DNA of 64,000 bases from Novilysobacter antarcticus. Its GTDB lineage: Bacteria > Pseudomonadota > Gammaproteobacteria > Xanthomonadales > Xanthomonadaceae. The stretch is from positions 620,001 to 684,000 of the forward strand of contig NZ_JAIEUJ010000001.1 in NCBI RefSeq assembly GCF_019802285.1, read 5' to 3'. Both the position numbers and the translations under genes were made by a program. A model generated the notes under the pieces. It had not been told where the DNA came from. It saw only the letters and a program-made list of their open reading frames with translations, and did not search any database. Of this stretch, positions 18,591 through 26,957 are shown piece after piece. Position 1 is the first letter of the stretch; each line of letters starts with the position of its first letter.

Positions 18591-19565
18591 ATGCAGGATC
18601 TCAACGATCTACATTATTTCGCCATGGTGGTGGAACACTCCGGCTTCGCTGCGGCCGAGCGCGCGACGGGCGTGCCCAAATCACGCCTGAGCCGTCGCAT
18701 CAGCCAGCTAGAAGCGGAGATGGGGGTTCGCCTGCTGCAACGATCCACTCGCCGGTTTGCGGTGACCGAGGTCGGCAATTCGGTCTATCGCCATGTCCAG
18801 TCGATGCTCGCCGAGGCGCAGGCTGCGCGTGAAGTGGTCGATCGGCTGAGCGCCGAACCGCGCGGCGTGATCCGGGTCAGCGTGCCGGTGGGCGTCGCCC
18901 AGCAGCAGATGCCCAAGTTGCTGCCCGGGTTCCTGGGCCGGTATCCGGAAGTGCGCGTGCAACTGCACGTCAGCAATCGCCGGGTCGATGTGATCAACGA
19001 AGGCATCGATGTCGCCCTGCGGGTGCGCAGCAAGCTCGATGACGACGGCAGTCTGGTGATGCGCAGCTTCGGTCAGATCCAGGAGCTGCTGGTCGCAAGT
19101 CCCGACTACCTGCGCAAGATGGGTCGCCCCCGGACGCCGCAGGAGCTCTCCGACCACGTCACCATGAGCATGAGCGAGGACGACGCGCGGCAAAGATGGG
19201 AGCTGCACGGGCCGGAGGGAGACGTGCAGCCGGTCGAGATAAAGCCACGGGTGATGGGGTTCGACCTGCCGATGTTACTCTCCCTGGCGATACAGGGCGT
19301 GGGCATAACCCTTTTGCCGGAGAGCGTGTGCGCCGATGCTGTCCGTCGCGGTGACCTGCAGGTGGTGTTGCCCGCGTGGCGGCTGCCACAGGGGATCTTC
19401 CACGCCGTGTTTGCTTCCCGCCGGGGCATGTTGCCGGCAGTCCGGGTGTTCATCGACTACCTTGCCGAAACCGTGCCAGGGCTGGTCGCCGATGCTCGCC
19501 TGGGGTGCGGCGACATCAATCGCAAGCCGTGCAGCGAGGCGGAACTGAAGGCGTTTCGACGCTGA
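18591..19565 (+). CDS. LysR-family transcriptional regulator
   Basis: A 324-residue LysR-type regulator. The N-terminal winged helix-turn-helix (residues 5-65) contains GFAAAERATGVPKSRLSRRISQ, and a periplasmic-binding-like effector domain follows. The effector region (RGVIRVSVPVGVAQQQMPKLLPGFL) resembles the CrgA/YafC-type LysR subgroup. There is no divergent target gene; serS lies upstream on the same strand and tRNA-Ser downstream, so the regulon cannot be inferred from context. The upstream 124 bases are AT-richer than their surroundings and contain TTG-N7-CAA (about 18542-18554), a possible LysR-type half-site pair. The start at 18591 was chosen by family alignment. Confidence 0.88.
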   Translation: MQDLNDLHYFAMVVEHSGFAAAERATGVPKSRLSRRISQLEAEMGVRLLQRSTRRFAVTEVGNSVYRHVQSMLAEAQAAREVVDRLSAEPRGVIRVSVPVGVAQQQMPKLLPGFLGRYPEVRVQLHVSNRRVDVINEGIDVALRVRSKLDDDGSLVMRSFGQIQELLVASPDYLRKMGRPRTPQELSDHVTMSMSEDDARQRWELHGPEGDVQPVEIKPRVMGFDLPMLLSLAIQGVGITLLPESVCADAVRRGDLQVVLPAWRLPQGIFHAVFASRRGMLPAVRVFIDYLAETVPGLVADARLGCGDINRKPCSEAELKAFRR

Positions 19566-19591
19566 CGCCTCGGCGGTGCTCGTGCGATAAT
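19562..19591 (+). promoter_or_regulatory. Putative sigma-70 promoter for tRNA-Ser
   Basis: A -35-like CTGACG (19562-19567), an 18-base spacer and a -10-like GATAAT (19586-19591) overlap the end of the LysR gene. A transcript would begin near 19598, about 70 bases before the tRNA. Confidence 0.45.
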
Positions 19592-19669
19592 CCGCCGCGC
19601 GGTAATCGGGTGCAATGCCGGTTCGCCGCGAACCGCTGATCGGGCGTTGGCCCGCAGCGAGCAGTTTCT

Positions 19670-19759
19670 GGAAGAGTGGCCGAGCGGTTGAAGGCACCGG
19701 TCTTGAAAACCGGCGAAGGGTTAAACCTTCCGTGGGTTCGAATCCCACCTCTTCCGCCA
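19670..19759 (+). tRNA. tRNA-Ser (anticodon UGA)
   Basis: A 90-base tRNA with acceptor strands GGAAGAG (19670-19676) and CTCTTCC (19749-19755), discriminator G and an encoded CCA (19757-19759). The anticodon stem CCGGT/ACCGG encloses the loop CTTGAAA, giving anticodon TGA. The TpsiC arm contains GGTTCGAATCC. A long variable arm (GGGTTAAACCTTC region) is the class II feature that SerRS recognises. It reads UCA codons (and UCG by wobble). Confidence 0.97.
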
Positions 19760-19794
19760 ATTTCGCTCCAAGTCGAGCCATTCGTTCCGATCCC

Positions 19795-19844
19795 GGCGGC
19801 GCCGCCGATCTGGAACCCGCGAGTTGCGCCGCCCAAGGCGCAAC
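19795..19844 (+). other. Two GC-rich hairpins between tRNA-Ser and the response regulator
   Basis: A 12-base self-complementary GGCGGCGCCGCC (19795-19806) is followed by a perfect 8-base stem GTTGCGCC/GGCGCAAC (19823-19844) with a GCCCAA loop. No T-run follows, so a classic terminator is doubtful. They could be tRNA 3' processing or termination structures, or part of the regulator's leader. Confidence 0.35.
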
Positions 19845-19894
19845 GGTAGCCTCGCCTGCAGGGGGCTACATGGAACGTAGACGAGGAGAGGTAA

Positions 19895-20542
19895 ATGGGA
19901 ATTACTGTATTCATCGTGGATGACCATGCGCTGGTGCGTACCGGCATGCGCATGATCCTGTCGGCCGAGGACGATATACAGGTCGTGGGCGACGTCGAAA
20001 GCGGCGAAATGGCTCTGCCAATGATTCGCCAGCTGAAACCGGATGTGGTGCTTTGCGATCTTCACCTGCCCGGGGTCAGCGGGCTGGAAGTGACCGAGCG
20101 GATAGTGAAGGGGGGCGATGGAACACGCGTGATCATCGTGTCCGTTCTGGAAGACGGTCCGATGCCGCGGCGACTGTTGGAAGCGGGCGCGTTCGGTTAC
20201 GTTGGCAAGGGCGGTGACGCGACAGAACTCGTGCGAGCAGTACGCGATGTCGCCCGCGGTCGTCGCTACCTGGCCAGCAACATCGCCCAGAATCTTGCGC
20301 TGTCGGGTCTGGAGGGAGATGACTCCCCGTTTGACGAGCTCTCTCCGCGCGAGTTGGAGGTGGCCCTGCTTTTGGCCCAGGGCTTGCGTCAGGAGGAGAT
20401 CGCGCGGCGGCTGTGCTTGAGCGCGAAGACCATCAACACGCATAAAAGCCGGATGTTCGAGAAACTCGACATCAGCGACAACATCGCGCTGGCCAGGTTG
20501 TTGGGGCAACACGGGCTTCTCGAGCCCAGCCGGGTGCTGTGA
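19895..20542 (+). CDS. LuxR/NarL-family response regulator (GacA/UvrY-like)
   Basis: A 215-residue response regulator. The receiver domain has Asp9/Asp10 in VDDHALVRTGM, phospho-acceptor Asp55 in VVLCDLHLPG, and a KGGDATELVRAV segment. The C-terminal LuxR helix-turn-helix (about residues 145-205) reads LSPRELEVALLLAQGLRQEEIARRL followed by SAKTINTHKSRMFEKLDI. The layout and length fit GacA/UvrY regulators of small-RNA/CsrA cascades, but no partner kinase is adjacent, so the assignment stays at family level. A strong ribosome-binding site (AGGAGAGG) precedes the ATG. It is followed by a strong terminator. Confidence 0.88.
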   Translation: MGITVFIVDDHALVRTGMRMILSAEDDIQVVGDVESGEMALPMIRQLKPDVVLCDLHLPGVSGLEVTERIVKGGDGTRVIIVSVLEDGPMPRRLLEAGAFGYVGKGGDATELVRAVRDVARGRRYLASNIAQNLALSGLEGDDSPFDELSPRELEVALLLAQGLRQEEIARRLCLSAKTINTHKSRMFEKLDISDNIALARLLGQHGLLEPSRVL

Positions 20543-20580
20543 TTATTCGTTGATTTGCCTATTCGGTGTCTTCCCAAATA

Positions 20581-20608
20581 GAAACGGGCCGCAGATGCGG
20601 CCCGTTTC
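20581..20608. terminator. Bidirectional terminator between response regulator and rne
   Basis: A 12-base perfect stem GAAACGGGCCGC (20581-20592)/GCGGCCCGTTTC (20597-20608) with loop AGAT lies between two convergent genes. T-rich and A-rich flanks make it suitable for both strands. Confidence 0.85.
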
Positions 20609-20651
20609 GTTTCATTGGTAGCTGAAATATCGCCACCCTTGTCAAGGAAGC

Positions 20652-23600
20652 TCAGGCGTCGTGCCTTGTGTCCTTTGCCTCCGGATTCTTCGGCTCGTCG
20701 ACGTTCTCACCTGCGGATTCCATGCGCTCGGACCGGTTGCTGTCGAACAGGCTGGCCGTACGCGGCTCTTCCGTACCAGCAACGGTTGCCGTCGGCGCGA
20801 CCGGTTCGGCTGCGGGCTGGGCAGGGTTGTCGGCCGGCAACTCGTCCGCCGTTGCGGGAACCGGCTCAACTGCAGGCTCCACCTGCACCGTTTCCACCTC
20901 GACGACAGTCGGCGGCGGCACCACAACAGCCGGGAGTGGCTTTGGCGCATCGCCGATGTCCTCGGTCGCGTTTTCTCCGGTGATGTAACCGGGAGTCGCG
21001 CGGACCTGCGGTGCCTGCGCCCGCGGAGCAGGAGTGCCGGGTATTGCATCAGCACCCCGTGACGCCTGCGCGACCTGGCCCGTTGCGGCGGGCGAGGAAA
21101 CGGCCGCCTCAGTCGCTGCCGGGGCAGTGCTGTCGTGCGTGGCCGCCTCATCGGTGCCACCCGGCTCGCCGCCTTCCGCCGCTACTGCGGCCTGCTTGTT
21201 GGCACGTGGGGTACGCGGTGTCCTGGGGGAGCGTGGCTTGCGTGCCCGGGGCGCGGGCGCGGACTCCGTGTCCTCGTTTGCAGTGGTCTCAATGACGTCG
21301 AGAGCCTCAGCACCCGTCAGTTCCTCATTCGGGTCCTGCGAGTCCAGGTCCGCGGGCGCGGTCTTGTCCGCATCGGGCGCGGCTTTCGCTTCCGGCCCCA
21401 CGTCTGCGTGCGCCGGCGCGGGCTTTGGCTCCGTCTTCGGCTTCGTTTCCTGCGCGGCTACGGAGTCCGGCACGTCATCGAAATCGAATTCGGGCTGCGC
21501 CCGGCTGACTGCCGTGGGAGCTTCACCGGCGTGCGCGTCGGCGGACACTTCCTCGTCCTCGGAGCCATCATCGGCAAGCAAGTTGTCCGATCCCTGATCG
21601 GTGGTCGCTGCTGCGTCGGCGCCGCCACGACGGCGGCGACGGCCACCACGACGGCCGCGGCGACGACGGGGCGTTCCGTCGGCGTTGTTCTCGTCCTCGG
21701 CCGGGGCATGGCCGTTCGTGGGGTTTTCGCCTGTCTGCGCGTGCTGGGTGTCGGCGTTTTCCTGGTGGCTTTGACGTTCTGCAACAGCCGATGCCGCCGC
21801 CGTTGTGACCGCCGCAGTGGCGAGTGCGGCTGCATCGGTGACGTCCACCTGCGGTGTGCTCACCTCACGTGCCGGTCGTTCACCCCGCGGCTGGCGTGGC
21901 TGCCGCTGCGTCGGCTTTTCGGAGACGTCCATTGCCGCCACGTTGGCCTCACCCTGGCGTCGCGGCTGCTTCTCACGCTGCTGCCTCGGTCCACGACCGT
22001 TGCTGGAAGCGGCCCGCTCATCCTGAGGCTGAGCGGTGCCACGACGACCATCATCCCGACGGCTGCCATCGCGACCTTGCTGCTTGCCGCCACGGCGCTG
22101 ACCGTTGCGGTCCTGTCGCTCACCGCGCTCGCTGCGCTCGGCCTGGTTGGTGCCGTTGGGACGGCCACGATTGCTGGTGGCGCGCTCGTTGGCCTTGTCG
22201 GCAGCCGGGGCAGGGGTGCCGCGGAAGAACCGCATGATCCGATCCACCATTCCAATGGAATGGGTCGGCGCAGCGGCGACGACCACCGGGGTCGGGGCCA
22301 CCGGTGCCGGCACGTCTGCCTGGCGCGGCTCGCGCAAGGGCGCCGGCTGGGCTGGCCTGACATTGGTCACGGCGGCGGCGACCGGAACATTCAGATTTGC
22401 CTTGGTCAACGCGTGGGTTGGAAGCTTGCGCTGGCTGCCGCGGTGGTAGCTCGGACGGTTGCTTTCTTCGCCCAGCTCGTTATCGCGCAGACGGCTGACT
22501 TCGTAATGGGGCGTCAACAGATGCTCGTCGGCGACGATGACGATCGGGGTGCCGTGGCGGCTTTCGATCTCGCTGATCGCGCGTCGCTTCTCGTTGAGCA
22601 GGTAGTTGGCGATTTCGATGGGAGCCTGGACCAGGATCTGTCCGGTGTTCTCCTTCATCGCGTGCTCTTCGCTCACGCGAAGGATGGACAACGACAGTGA
22701 CTCGACACTGCGCATCCGGCCATGGCCTTCGCAGCGTGGGCAGACCAGCTGGCTGGACTCGCCAAGGCTAGGACGCAGTCGCTGCCGGCTCATCTCCAGC
22801 AGGCCGAAGCGGGAAATTCGACCGACCTGGACCCGGGCACGGTCCTGCTTGAGCGCGTTCTGCAGGCGGTTTTCGACCTCGCGCTGGTGCTTGCTGGAGG
22901 ACATGTCGATGAAATCGATCACCACCAGCCCTGCCAGGTCTCGCAGGCGCATCTGGCGGGCGACTTCCTCGGCCGCCTCAAGGTTGGTGTTGAACGCGGT
23001 TTCCTCGATGTCGCTGCCGCGGGTGGCGCGTGCCGAGTTGACGTCGACCGCGGTCAGGGCCTCGGTCTGGTCGATGACCAGCGCGCCGCCAGACGGCAGG
23101 CGCACGTCACGCTCGTAGGCGTTTTCGATCTGCGACTCGATCTGGAAGCGGTTGAACAGCGGTACGTCGTCGGTGTAGTGCTTGAGCTTGCGCAGGTTGT
23201 GCGGCATCACCTGTTCGACGAACTCGCGCGCCTCGGCGTACATCTCTTCGGTATCGACCAACACCTCGCCGATGTCAGGGCGCATGTAGTCACGCAAGGC
23301 GCGGATGATCAGGCGGCTTTCCTGGTAGATCAGGAAAGGCGCGGGCTTGGTCAGCGCTGCGTCGGCCACCGCCTTCCAGACCTGCAGCAGGTAATCCAGG
23401 TCCCACTGCAGCTCTTCAGCGTCACGGCCGACACCGGCGGTGCGGATGATCACGCCCATGTCGTCGGGTATTTTCAGCGCATCCATCGCGCGCTTGAGTT
23501 CGGCGCGATCCTCGCCCTCGATCCGGCGCGAGACGCCGCCCGCAGTGGGGGAGTTGGGCATCAGCACCATGTAGCGCCCGGCCAGCGAGATGTAGGTGGT

Positions 23601-23945
23601 CAGCGCCGCGCCCTTGTTGCCGCGCTCTTCCTTGTCCACCTGGACCACCACTTCCTGGCCTTCGCGGAGCAGTTCCTTCAGGCCGGCCTTGTTGTGGTCA
23701 ACGCCCGCGGCAAAGTAGTCACGCGAGATTTCCTTCATCGGCAGGAAGCCGTGTCGATCACCGCCGTATTCAACGAAAGCCGCTTCCAGCGAGGGCTCCA
23801 GGCGGGTGATCTTGCCCTTGTAGATGTTGGACTTTTTCTGTTCCTGCGACGGTTGCTCGATATCGATGTCGTACAGGGTTTGCCCGTCGACAATCGCGAC
23901 GCGCAGCTCTTCGGCCTGCGTCGCGTTGATCAGCATGCGTTTCAT
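20652..23945 (-). CDS. rne: Ribonuclease E
   Basis: Endoribonuclease that initiates mRNA decay and processes rRNA and tRNA precursors; it is also the scaffold of the degradosome. The 1097 residues begin [20 protein letters not shown]. The S1 domain (about 35-120) includes [20 protein letters not shown]. The DNase I-like catalytic region holds [19 protein letters not shown] and LVVIDFIDM with its conserved Asp. The Zn-link is CPRCEGHG (about 402-409). The second half (about 520-1097) is low-complexity: an Arg/Gly/Gln-rich RNA-binding stretch, an [14 protein letters not shown] block, then a Pro/Ala/Glu-rich tail, as in scaffold domains. I can see no clear enolase or PNPase docking motif. The leader is long. 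Confidence 0.97.
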   Translation of the reverse strand: MKRMLINATQAEELRVAIVDGQTLYDIDIEQPSQEQKKSNIYKGKITRLEPSLEAAFVEYGGDRHGFLPMKEISRDYFAAGVDHNKAGLKELLREGQEVVVQVDKEERGNKGAALTTYISLAGRYMVLMPNSPTAGGVSRRIEGEDRAELKRAMDALKIPDDMGVIIRTAGVGRDAEELQWDLDYLLQVWKAVADAALTKPAPFLIYQESRLIIRALRDYMRPDIGEVLVDTEEMYAEAREFVEQVMPHNLRKLKHYTDDVPLFNRFQIESQIENAYERDVRLPSGGALVIDQTEALTAVDVNSARATRGSDIEETAFNTNLEAAEEVARQMRLRDLAGLVVIDFIDMSSSKHQREVENRLQNALKQDRARVQVGRISRFGLLEMSRQRLRPSLGESSQLVCPRCEGHGRMRSVESLSLSILRVSEEHAMKENTGQILVQAPIEIANYLLNEKRRAISEIESRHGTPIVIVADEHLLTPHYEVSRLRDNELGEESNRPSYHRGSQRKLPTHALTKANLNVPVAAAVTNVRPAQPAPLREPRQADVPAPVAPTPVVVAAAPTHSIGMVDRIMRFFRGTPAPAADKANERATSNRGRPNGTNQAERSERGERQDRNGQRRGGKQQGRDGSRRDDGRRGTAQPQDERAASSNGRGPRQQREKQPRRQGEANVAAMDVSEKPTQRQPRQPRGERPAREVSTPQVDVTDAAALATAAVTTAAASAVAERQSHQENADTQHAQTGENPTNGHAPAEDENNADGTPRRRRGRRGGRRRRRGGADAAATTDQGSDNLLADDGSEDEEVSADAHAGEAPTAVSRAQPEFDFDDVPDSVAAQETKPKTEPKPAPAHADVGPEAKAAPDADKTAPADLDSQDPNEELTGAEALDVIETTANEDTESAPAPRARKPRSPRTPRTPRANKQAAVAAEGGEPGGTDEAATHDSTAPAATEAAVSSPAATGQVAQASRGADAIPGTPAPRAQAPQVRATPGYITGENATEDIGDAPKPLPAVVVPPPTVVEVETVQVEPAVEPVPATADELPADNPAQPAAEPVAPTATVAGTEEPRTASLFDSNRSERMESAGENVDEPKNPEAKDTRHDA

Positions 23946-24424
23946 TGTTGCATTCCTCGCGCGCTCTACCGCGCGGAACGCCCTGGCGTTTCGCCTCTGG
24001 ACACTGCGTCCCGTCGCCGCGACATGAAACCTGCAGGCCGGTAAACCGACGTGCGCGCGCTGACGTGACCTGACAATTTCCAGCGCTTCTACACCACGGC
24101 AAACCGCGGGAGCGCTTGTTTTTGTTGCTTACCAAATTTTTGGGCCGGAGGCGTTTCGGGCAGATGCCGTGACGCCGCTCGGGTCGTGTTCATCGACCGG
24201 TGATTGACGGGGTATTCGTACAAAACCGGACGAGCCGAGGTTCCACCGTGCTGGCGCTGCTAACATGGCCGCCCCGAGGGCGGGGGTCAGACGCAGACCG
24301 GAATCGCAGGTTGGGCTTTTGGCCCGTGCTCCGGCAACCGAGCGTAATGTGGTGGCCGGAACGACTTCCCTGCGAAATCAAAACCTTATCTCGCGTCGCG
24401 AGTGTATCAGATAACTCCCCCAGA
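23946..24424. promoter_or_regulatory. 479-base divergent region holding the rne leader and rluC promoter
   Basis: No gene is visible here. On the minus strand it forms the rne upstream region. It contains an inverted repeat made of two AGCGCT copies (24082-24087 and 24111-24116) enclosing CCACGG-CAAA-CCGCGG, next to an A-rich unpaired stretch (about 24116-24135). These suit the long autoregulatory leaders known for rne mRNAs. Near rluC lies a palindrome CTCGCG-T-CGCGAG (24390-24402) and an outer inverted repeat TTATCT/AGATAA (24386-24391/24409-24414). I could not fix transcription starts with confidence. Confidence 0.45.
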
Positions 24425-25396
24425 ATGACCCATTCAGATACCCAGCAAAGCCATGCCGGAGCGCGCGTTGCGGTGGTTCCAGAAGACCGCGAGGGCCAAC
24501 GGCTGGACAACTTCCTGCTCGGGCTTCTGAAGGGCGCGCCCAGGTCGTTGGTCTACAAGTTGGTGCGGTCCGGCCAGGTGCGCGTGAACGGGGGCCGGGC
24601 GAAGGCGGAACGCAAGCTGGAAAGCGGCGACAAGGTCCGTATCCCCCCGGTTAGGCTGGAGCCGGAAGGCGATCGCGCCTCCCCGCCGCGCGGGTTCATG
24701 GATGCGCTTGAGGCGGCGATCGTCCACGAAGACGCACGGCTGCTGGTGCTCAACAAGCCTTCCGGCGTCGCCAGCCATGGCGGCAGCGGTATTAGTTTTG
24801 GTGCCATCGAGACGCTGCGTGCGCTGCGACCGGGGCAGGGCCTGGAGCTGGTCCATCGACTGGATCGGGATACTTCCGGCGTTCTGGTTGTCTCCAAGAA
24901 GCGCTCCACGTTGACCGAGATGCAGGCACTGATGCGGGAGAGCACCAGCGGCGCGGGAGGCATGCGCAAACGTTACCTCGCTTTGCTGATCGGGCGAATG
25001 CCGAACGGAACGATGACTGTCGATGCCCCCCTTCACGTCGGCCTGCGCCAGGGCGGGGAGCGACACGTGAAGGTGGACGCGTCAGGCAAGTCGGCGTTGA
25101 GCCATTTCAGGGTGCTGGAGCGACGCGGCGGGCATTCGTATTGCGAGGTGCGTATCGAAACCGGCCGTACGCACCAGATCCGGGCCCATGCGCAGCATAT
25201 CGATCACCCCGTGGCCGGGGACGACAAGTACGGCGATCCGGAGGTCAACCGCCGCTTGCGGGATCAGGCCGGGTTGAAACGCCTGTTCCTTCACGCAGCG
25301 ACTCTGGAGTTCGCATTGGACAGTGGCAAGACGCCATACAGCCTCACCGCGCCACTGGCACCCGAGCTGCTGGATGTCCTCGACCGCCTGAAGTAG
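24425..25396 (+). CDS. rluC: 23S rRNA pseudouridine synthase RluC
   Basis: RluA-family synthase that converts uridines of 23S rRNA (955/2504/2580 in E. coli numbering) to pseudouridine. Of 323 residues, 25-80 form an S4-like RNA-binding domain (GQRLDNFLLGLL, VRVNGGRAKAERKLESGD). The catalytic domain has the HRLDRDTSGVLVVSKK motif with the catalytic Asp, the KPSGVASHGG loop and RTHQIRAHAQHIDHPVAGDDKYG. Divergence from rne is the usual neighbourhood and supports RluC over RluD. The ATG at 24425 has no strong ribosome-binding site; upstream in-frame codons add an unrelated leader. Confidence 0.93.
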   Translation: MTHSDTQQSHAGARVAVVPEDREGQRLDNFLLGLLKGAPRSLVYKLVRSGQVRVNGGRAKAERKLESGDKVRIPPVRLEPEGDRASPPRGFMDALEAAIVHEDARLLVLNKPSGVASHGGSGISFGAIETLRALRPGQGLELVHRLDRDTSGVLVVSKKRSTLTEMQALMRESTSGAGGMRKRYLALLIGRMPNGTMTVDAPLHVGLRQGGERHVKVDASGKSALSHFRVLERRGGHSYCEVRIETGRTHQIRAHAQHIDHPVAGDDKYGDPEVNRRLRDQAGLKRLFLHAATLEFALDSGKTPYSLTAPLAPELLDVLDRLK

Positions 25397-25397
25397 T

Positions 25398-25435
25398 TCG
25401 TCGCCGGCGGTGCACGCTTGCATCGCCGGCGACGA
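25398..25435. terminator. Hairpin between convergent rluC and lipoprotein genes
   Basis: A 12-base perfect stem TCGTCGCCGGCG (25398-25409)/CGCCGGCGACGA (25424-25435) begins two bases after the rluC stop. No T-run follows on either strand, so termination would be weak or factor-assisted. Confidence 0.5.
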
Positions 25436-25447
25436 TCGCTCTCGAAT

Positions 25448-25897
25448 TTATTGCGGCAGGCTGCCTGAGACGTCCCGACAGCGCTCCGAATCCATGTCCG
25501 GGGCGGTGAACTTCACCGGTACCCGCAGCGGACTTTCCGCCGGTTTGCCACGACTGGTGCCCGCCTGGAATTTCCAGCCCTTTACCGCGTCCACTGCAGA
25601 CTGGTCCAGCTGCGGGTGGCCGCTGGTGTCTTCCACCTTCACGTTCTTCGGAATGCCATCCACGCCGATGGTCAGTAGCACGCCCACCACGCCTTCGATA
25701 CCGGCGCAGGCCAGTTCCTCGGGGTACTCGGGCGGCGGAGTCTCGACGGCCATGGGTTGCGTGGGCGCAACCTGCACCGGCTGCTCGGACTGCTCGGAGT
25801 TGCAGCCAGCCAGCATCAGGCCCAACGCGAGGGCCGAAAGGGCGGGAAGCGGCCTCCAGCGGCCACTAAAGGGGGTACGGGGGTCGTTCGCGGGCAT
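25448..25897 (-). CDS. Lipoprotein with a TonB C-terminal-like domain
   Basis: A 149-residue lipoprotein. The lipobox is LMLAGCNS (Cys31), with Asn at +2, which in E. coli would favour outer-membrane sorting. After a short Gln/Pro linker comes a TonB_C-type domain: PPEYPEELACAGIEGVVGV, a GVDGIPKNVKVEDTSGHPQLD strand pair and AVDAVKGWKFQAG. Two cysteines flank the domain (ELACAG, SERCRD) and could form a disulfide. The usual membrane-spanning anchor needed to touch ExbBD is missing, so a true energy-transducing role is doubtful. The ATG at 25897 has the ribosome-binding site GCAGGAG. It starts 5 bases after phhB, so they form an operon. Confidence 0.75.
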   Translation of the reverse strand: MPANDPRTPFSGRWRPLPALSALALGLMLAGCNSEQSEQPVQVAPTQPMAVETPPPEYPEELACAGIEGVVGVLLTIGVDGIPKNVKVEDTSGHPQLDQSAVDAVKGWKFQAGTSRGKPAESPLRVPVKFTAPDMDSERCRDVSGSLPQ

Positions 25898-25902
25898 CTT
25901 GT

Positions 25903-26244
25903 TCACTCCTGCAGGGCGTCGGTTTTTGCAGCACAGATAAAGTCGTTCTCGCTCAGGCCGCCCACATCGTGGGTCGAGAAGCGGACCTCGCAACGGTCGT
26001 AATGCACGCCAAGATCGGGATGGTGATCCTCGCGGTTGGCGATGAAGGCCAGCGCATTGACGAAGGCGATCGTCCGATAATAGTCGTCGAACTTGAACGT
26101 GCGGGTCAGGGCGCGGCCCTCTTCGGCCACCGTCCAGGCGCTCAGATGCGCGTGGAGTTCACGTATCCGGGCTTCGTCGAGGCGATGCCCGGCCCCCTTG
26201 CGCGGAACGCAACGGGCCTGGGCGAGCGAAATCTTGTCGTTCAT
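25903..26244 (-). CDS. phhB: 4a-hydroxytetrahydrobiopterin dehydratase (pterin-4a-carbinolamine dehydratase)
   Basis: A small cytoplasmic enzyme that dehydrates the pterin carbinolamine formed by phenylalanine hydroxylase and so recycles the cofactor. It has 113 residues. Key motifs are [32 protein letters not shown]: the HH pair plus the later His and Asp make the active site, and [19 protein letters not shown] is the core helix. The ATG at 26244 has a strong AAGGAG ribosome-binding site. No phhA is nearby; in relatives it lies elsewhere. The lipoprotein gene follows immediately. Confidence 0.93.
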   Translation of the reverse strand: MNDKISLAQARCVPRKGAGHRLDEARIRELHAHLSAWTVAEEGRALTRTFKFDDYYRTIAFVNALAFIANREDHHPDLGVHYDRCEVRFSTHDVGGLSENDFICAAKTDALQE

Positions 26245-26334
26245 CGGCGACTCCTTGCAGGGGGAAGGCTGAACGCTATTGACAGCCGTACCGTGCTTAA
26301 CGGGGGGCACACGCTTGTATAGCCCCAAGCCCGT

Positions 26335-26346
26335 TAGAATAGCGGC
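26335..26346 (+). promoter_or_regulatory. Putative -10 element directly before nfuA (leaderless layout)
   Basis: TAGAAT (26335-26340) ends six bases before the nfuA ATG (AGCGGC between), so transcription would begin at or beside the start codon. No ribosome-binding site precedes the ATG. A -35-like CTTGT lies near 26314-26318, with short spacing. Confidence 0.45.
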
Positions 26347-26943
26347 ATGATCCAGATATCCGAATCCGCACAGAGTCATTTCCGCAAACTCATCGAACGC
26401 GAGGCCATCCCCGGCTTGGGGGTTCGTCTGTCGGCCGTCAATCCCGGTACGCCGCGTGCCGATGTCCGCCTTGAATTCGCCGAGCCGGCGGAGCTGGACG
26501 GCGATGAGTGGGCCATCGACTGCAAGGGCTTCACCCTGTGGCTGGAGGCCGACAGCGTCGGCGTGCTCGATGGTGCAGAAATCGATTACGAAGCACTGGC
26601 GACGGGTGGCCAGCTGCAGATCCGGGCGCCGAAGATCAAGGGTGCCGTCCCAGGCGAATCCTCGTCGCTGGTGGAGCGCGTTCGCTACCTCATCGAGAAT
26701 GAGATAAACCCGCAGCTCGCCATGCACCGCGGCAACGTCGCGTTGCAGGAGGTCACTGCGGACGGCATCGTGGTGCTGCGTTTCGGAGGCGGCTGCCACG
26801 GCTGCGGGATGGCCGATGTGACATTGAAGAACGGCATCGAGAAGACCCTGCGCGAAAAGGTGCCCGGTGTGACCGGCGTGCGTGATGCGACCGACCACGA
26901 CACCGGCGCCGCGCCTTATATCGCGCGCAACGGCGACAGCTGA
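26347..26943 (+). CDS. nfuA: Fe-S biogenesis protein NfuA
   Basis: NfuA carries and delivers 4Fe-4S clusters to target enzymes, especially under oxidative stress or iron limitation. It has 198 residues. The N-terminal half (1-100) is an A-type-carrier-like domain that lacks the three cysteines of IscA/ErpA, as in E. coli NfuA. The C-terminal NifU domain has [11 protein letters not shown] with Cys150 and Cys153, which bind the cluster between two protomers. The start codon sits right behind a -10-like TAGAAT, hinting at a leaderless mRNA. Divergent from phhB (102 bases). Complete and normal in length. Confidence 0.95.
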   Translation: MIQISESAQSHFRKLIEREAIPGLGVRLSAVNPGTPRADVRLEFAEPAELDGDEWAIDCKGFTLWLEADSVGVLDGAEIDYEALATGGQLQIRAPKIKGAVPGESSSLVERVRYLIENEINPQLAMHRGNVALQEVTADGIVVLRFGGGCHGCGMADVTLKNGIEKTLREKVPGVTGVRDATDHDTGAAPYIARNGDS

Positions 26944-26957
26944 CCGACCAGCCACCC

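Noticed and set aside
20652-22300. Long open reading frames on the plus strand opposite the rne tail
   Set aside because: They are shadows of the biased Arg/Pro/Ala-rich rne C-terminal region; rne itself has a full-length conserved frame.
25398-25435. CG-rich 12-base inverted repeat as a REP-like mobile repeat
   Set aside because: I saw no second copy in the window; it fits a convergent-gene hairpin better.
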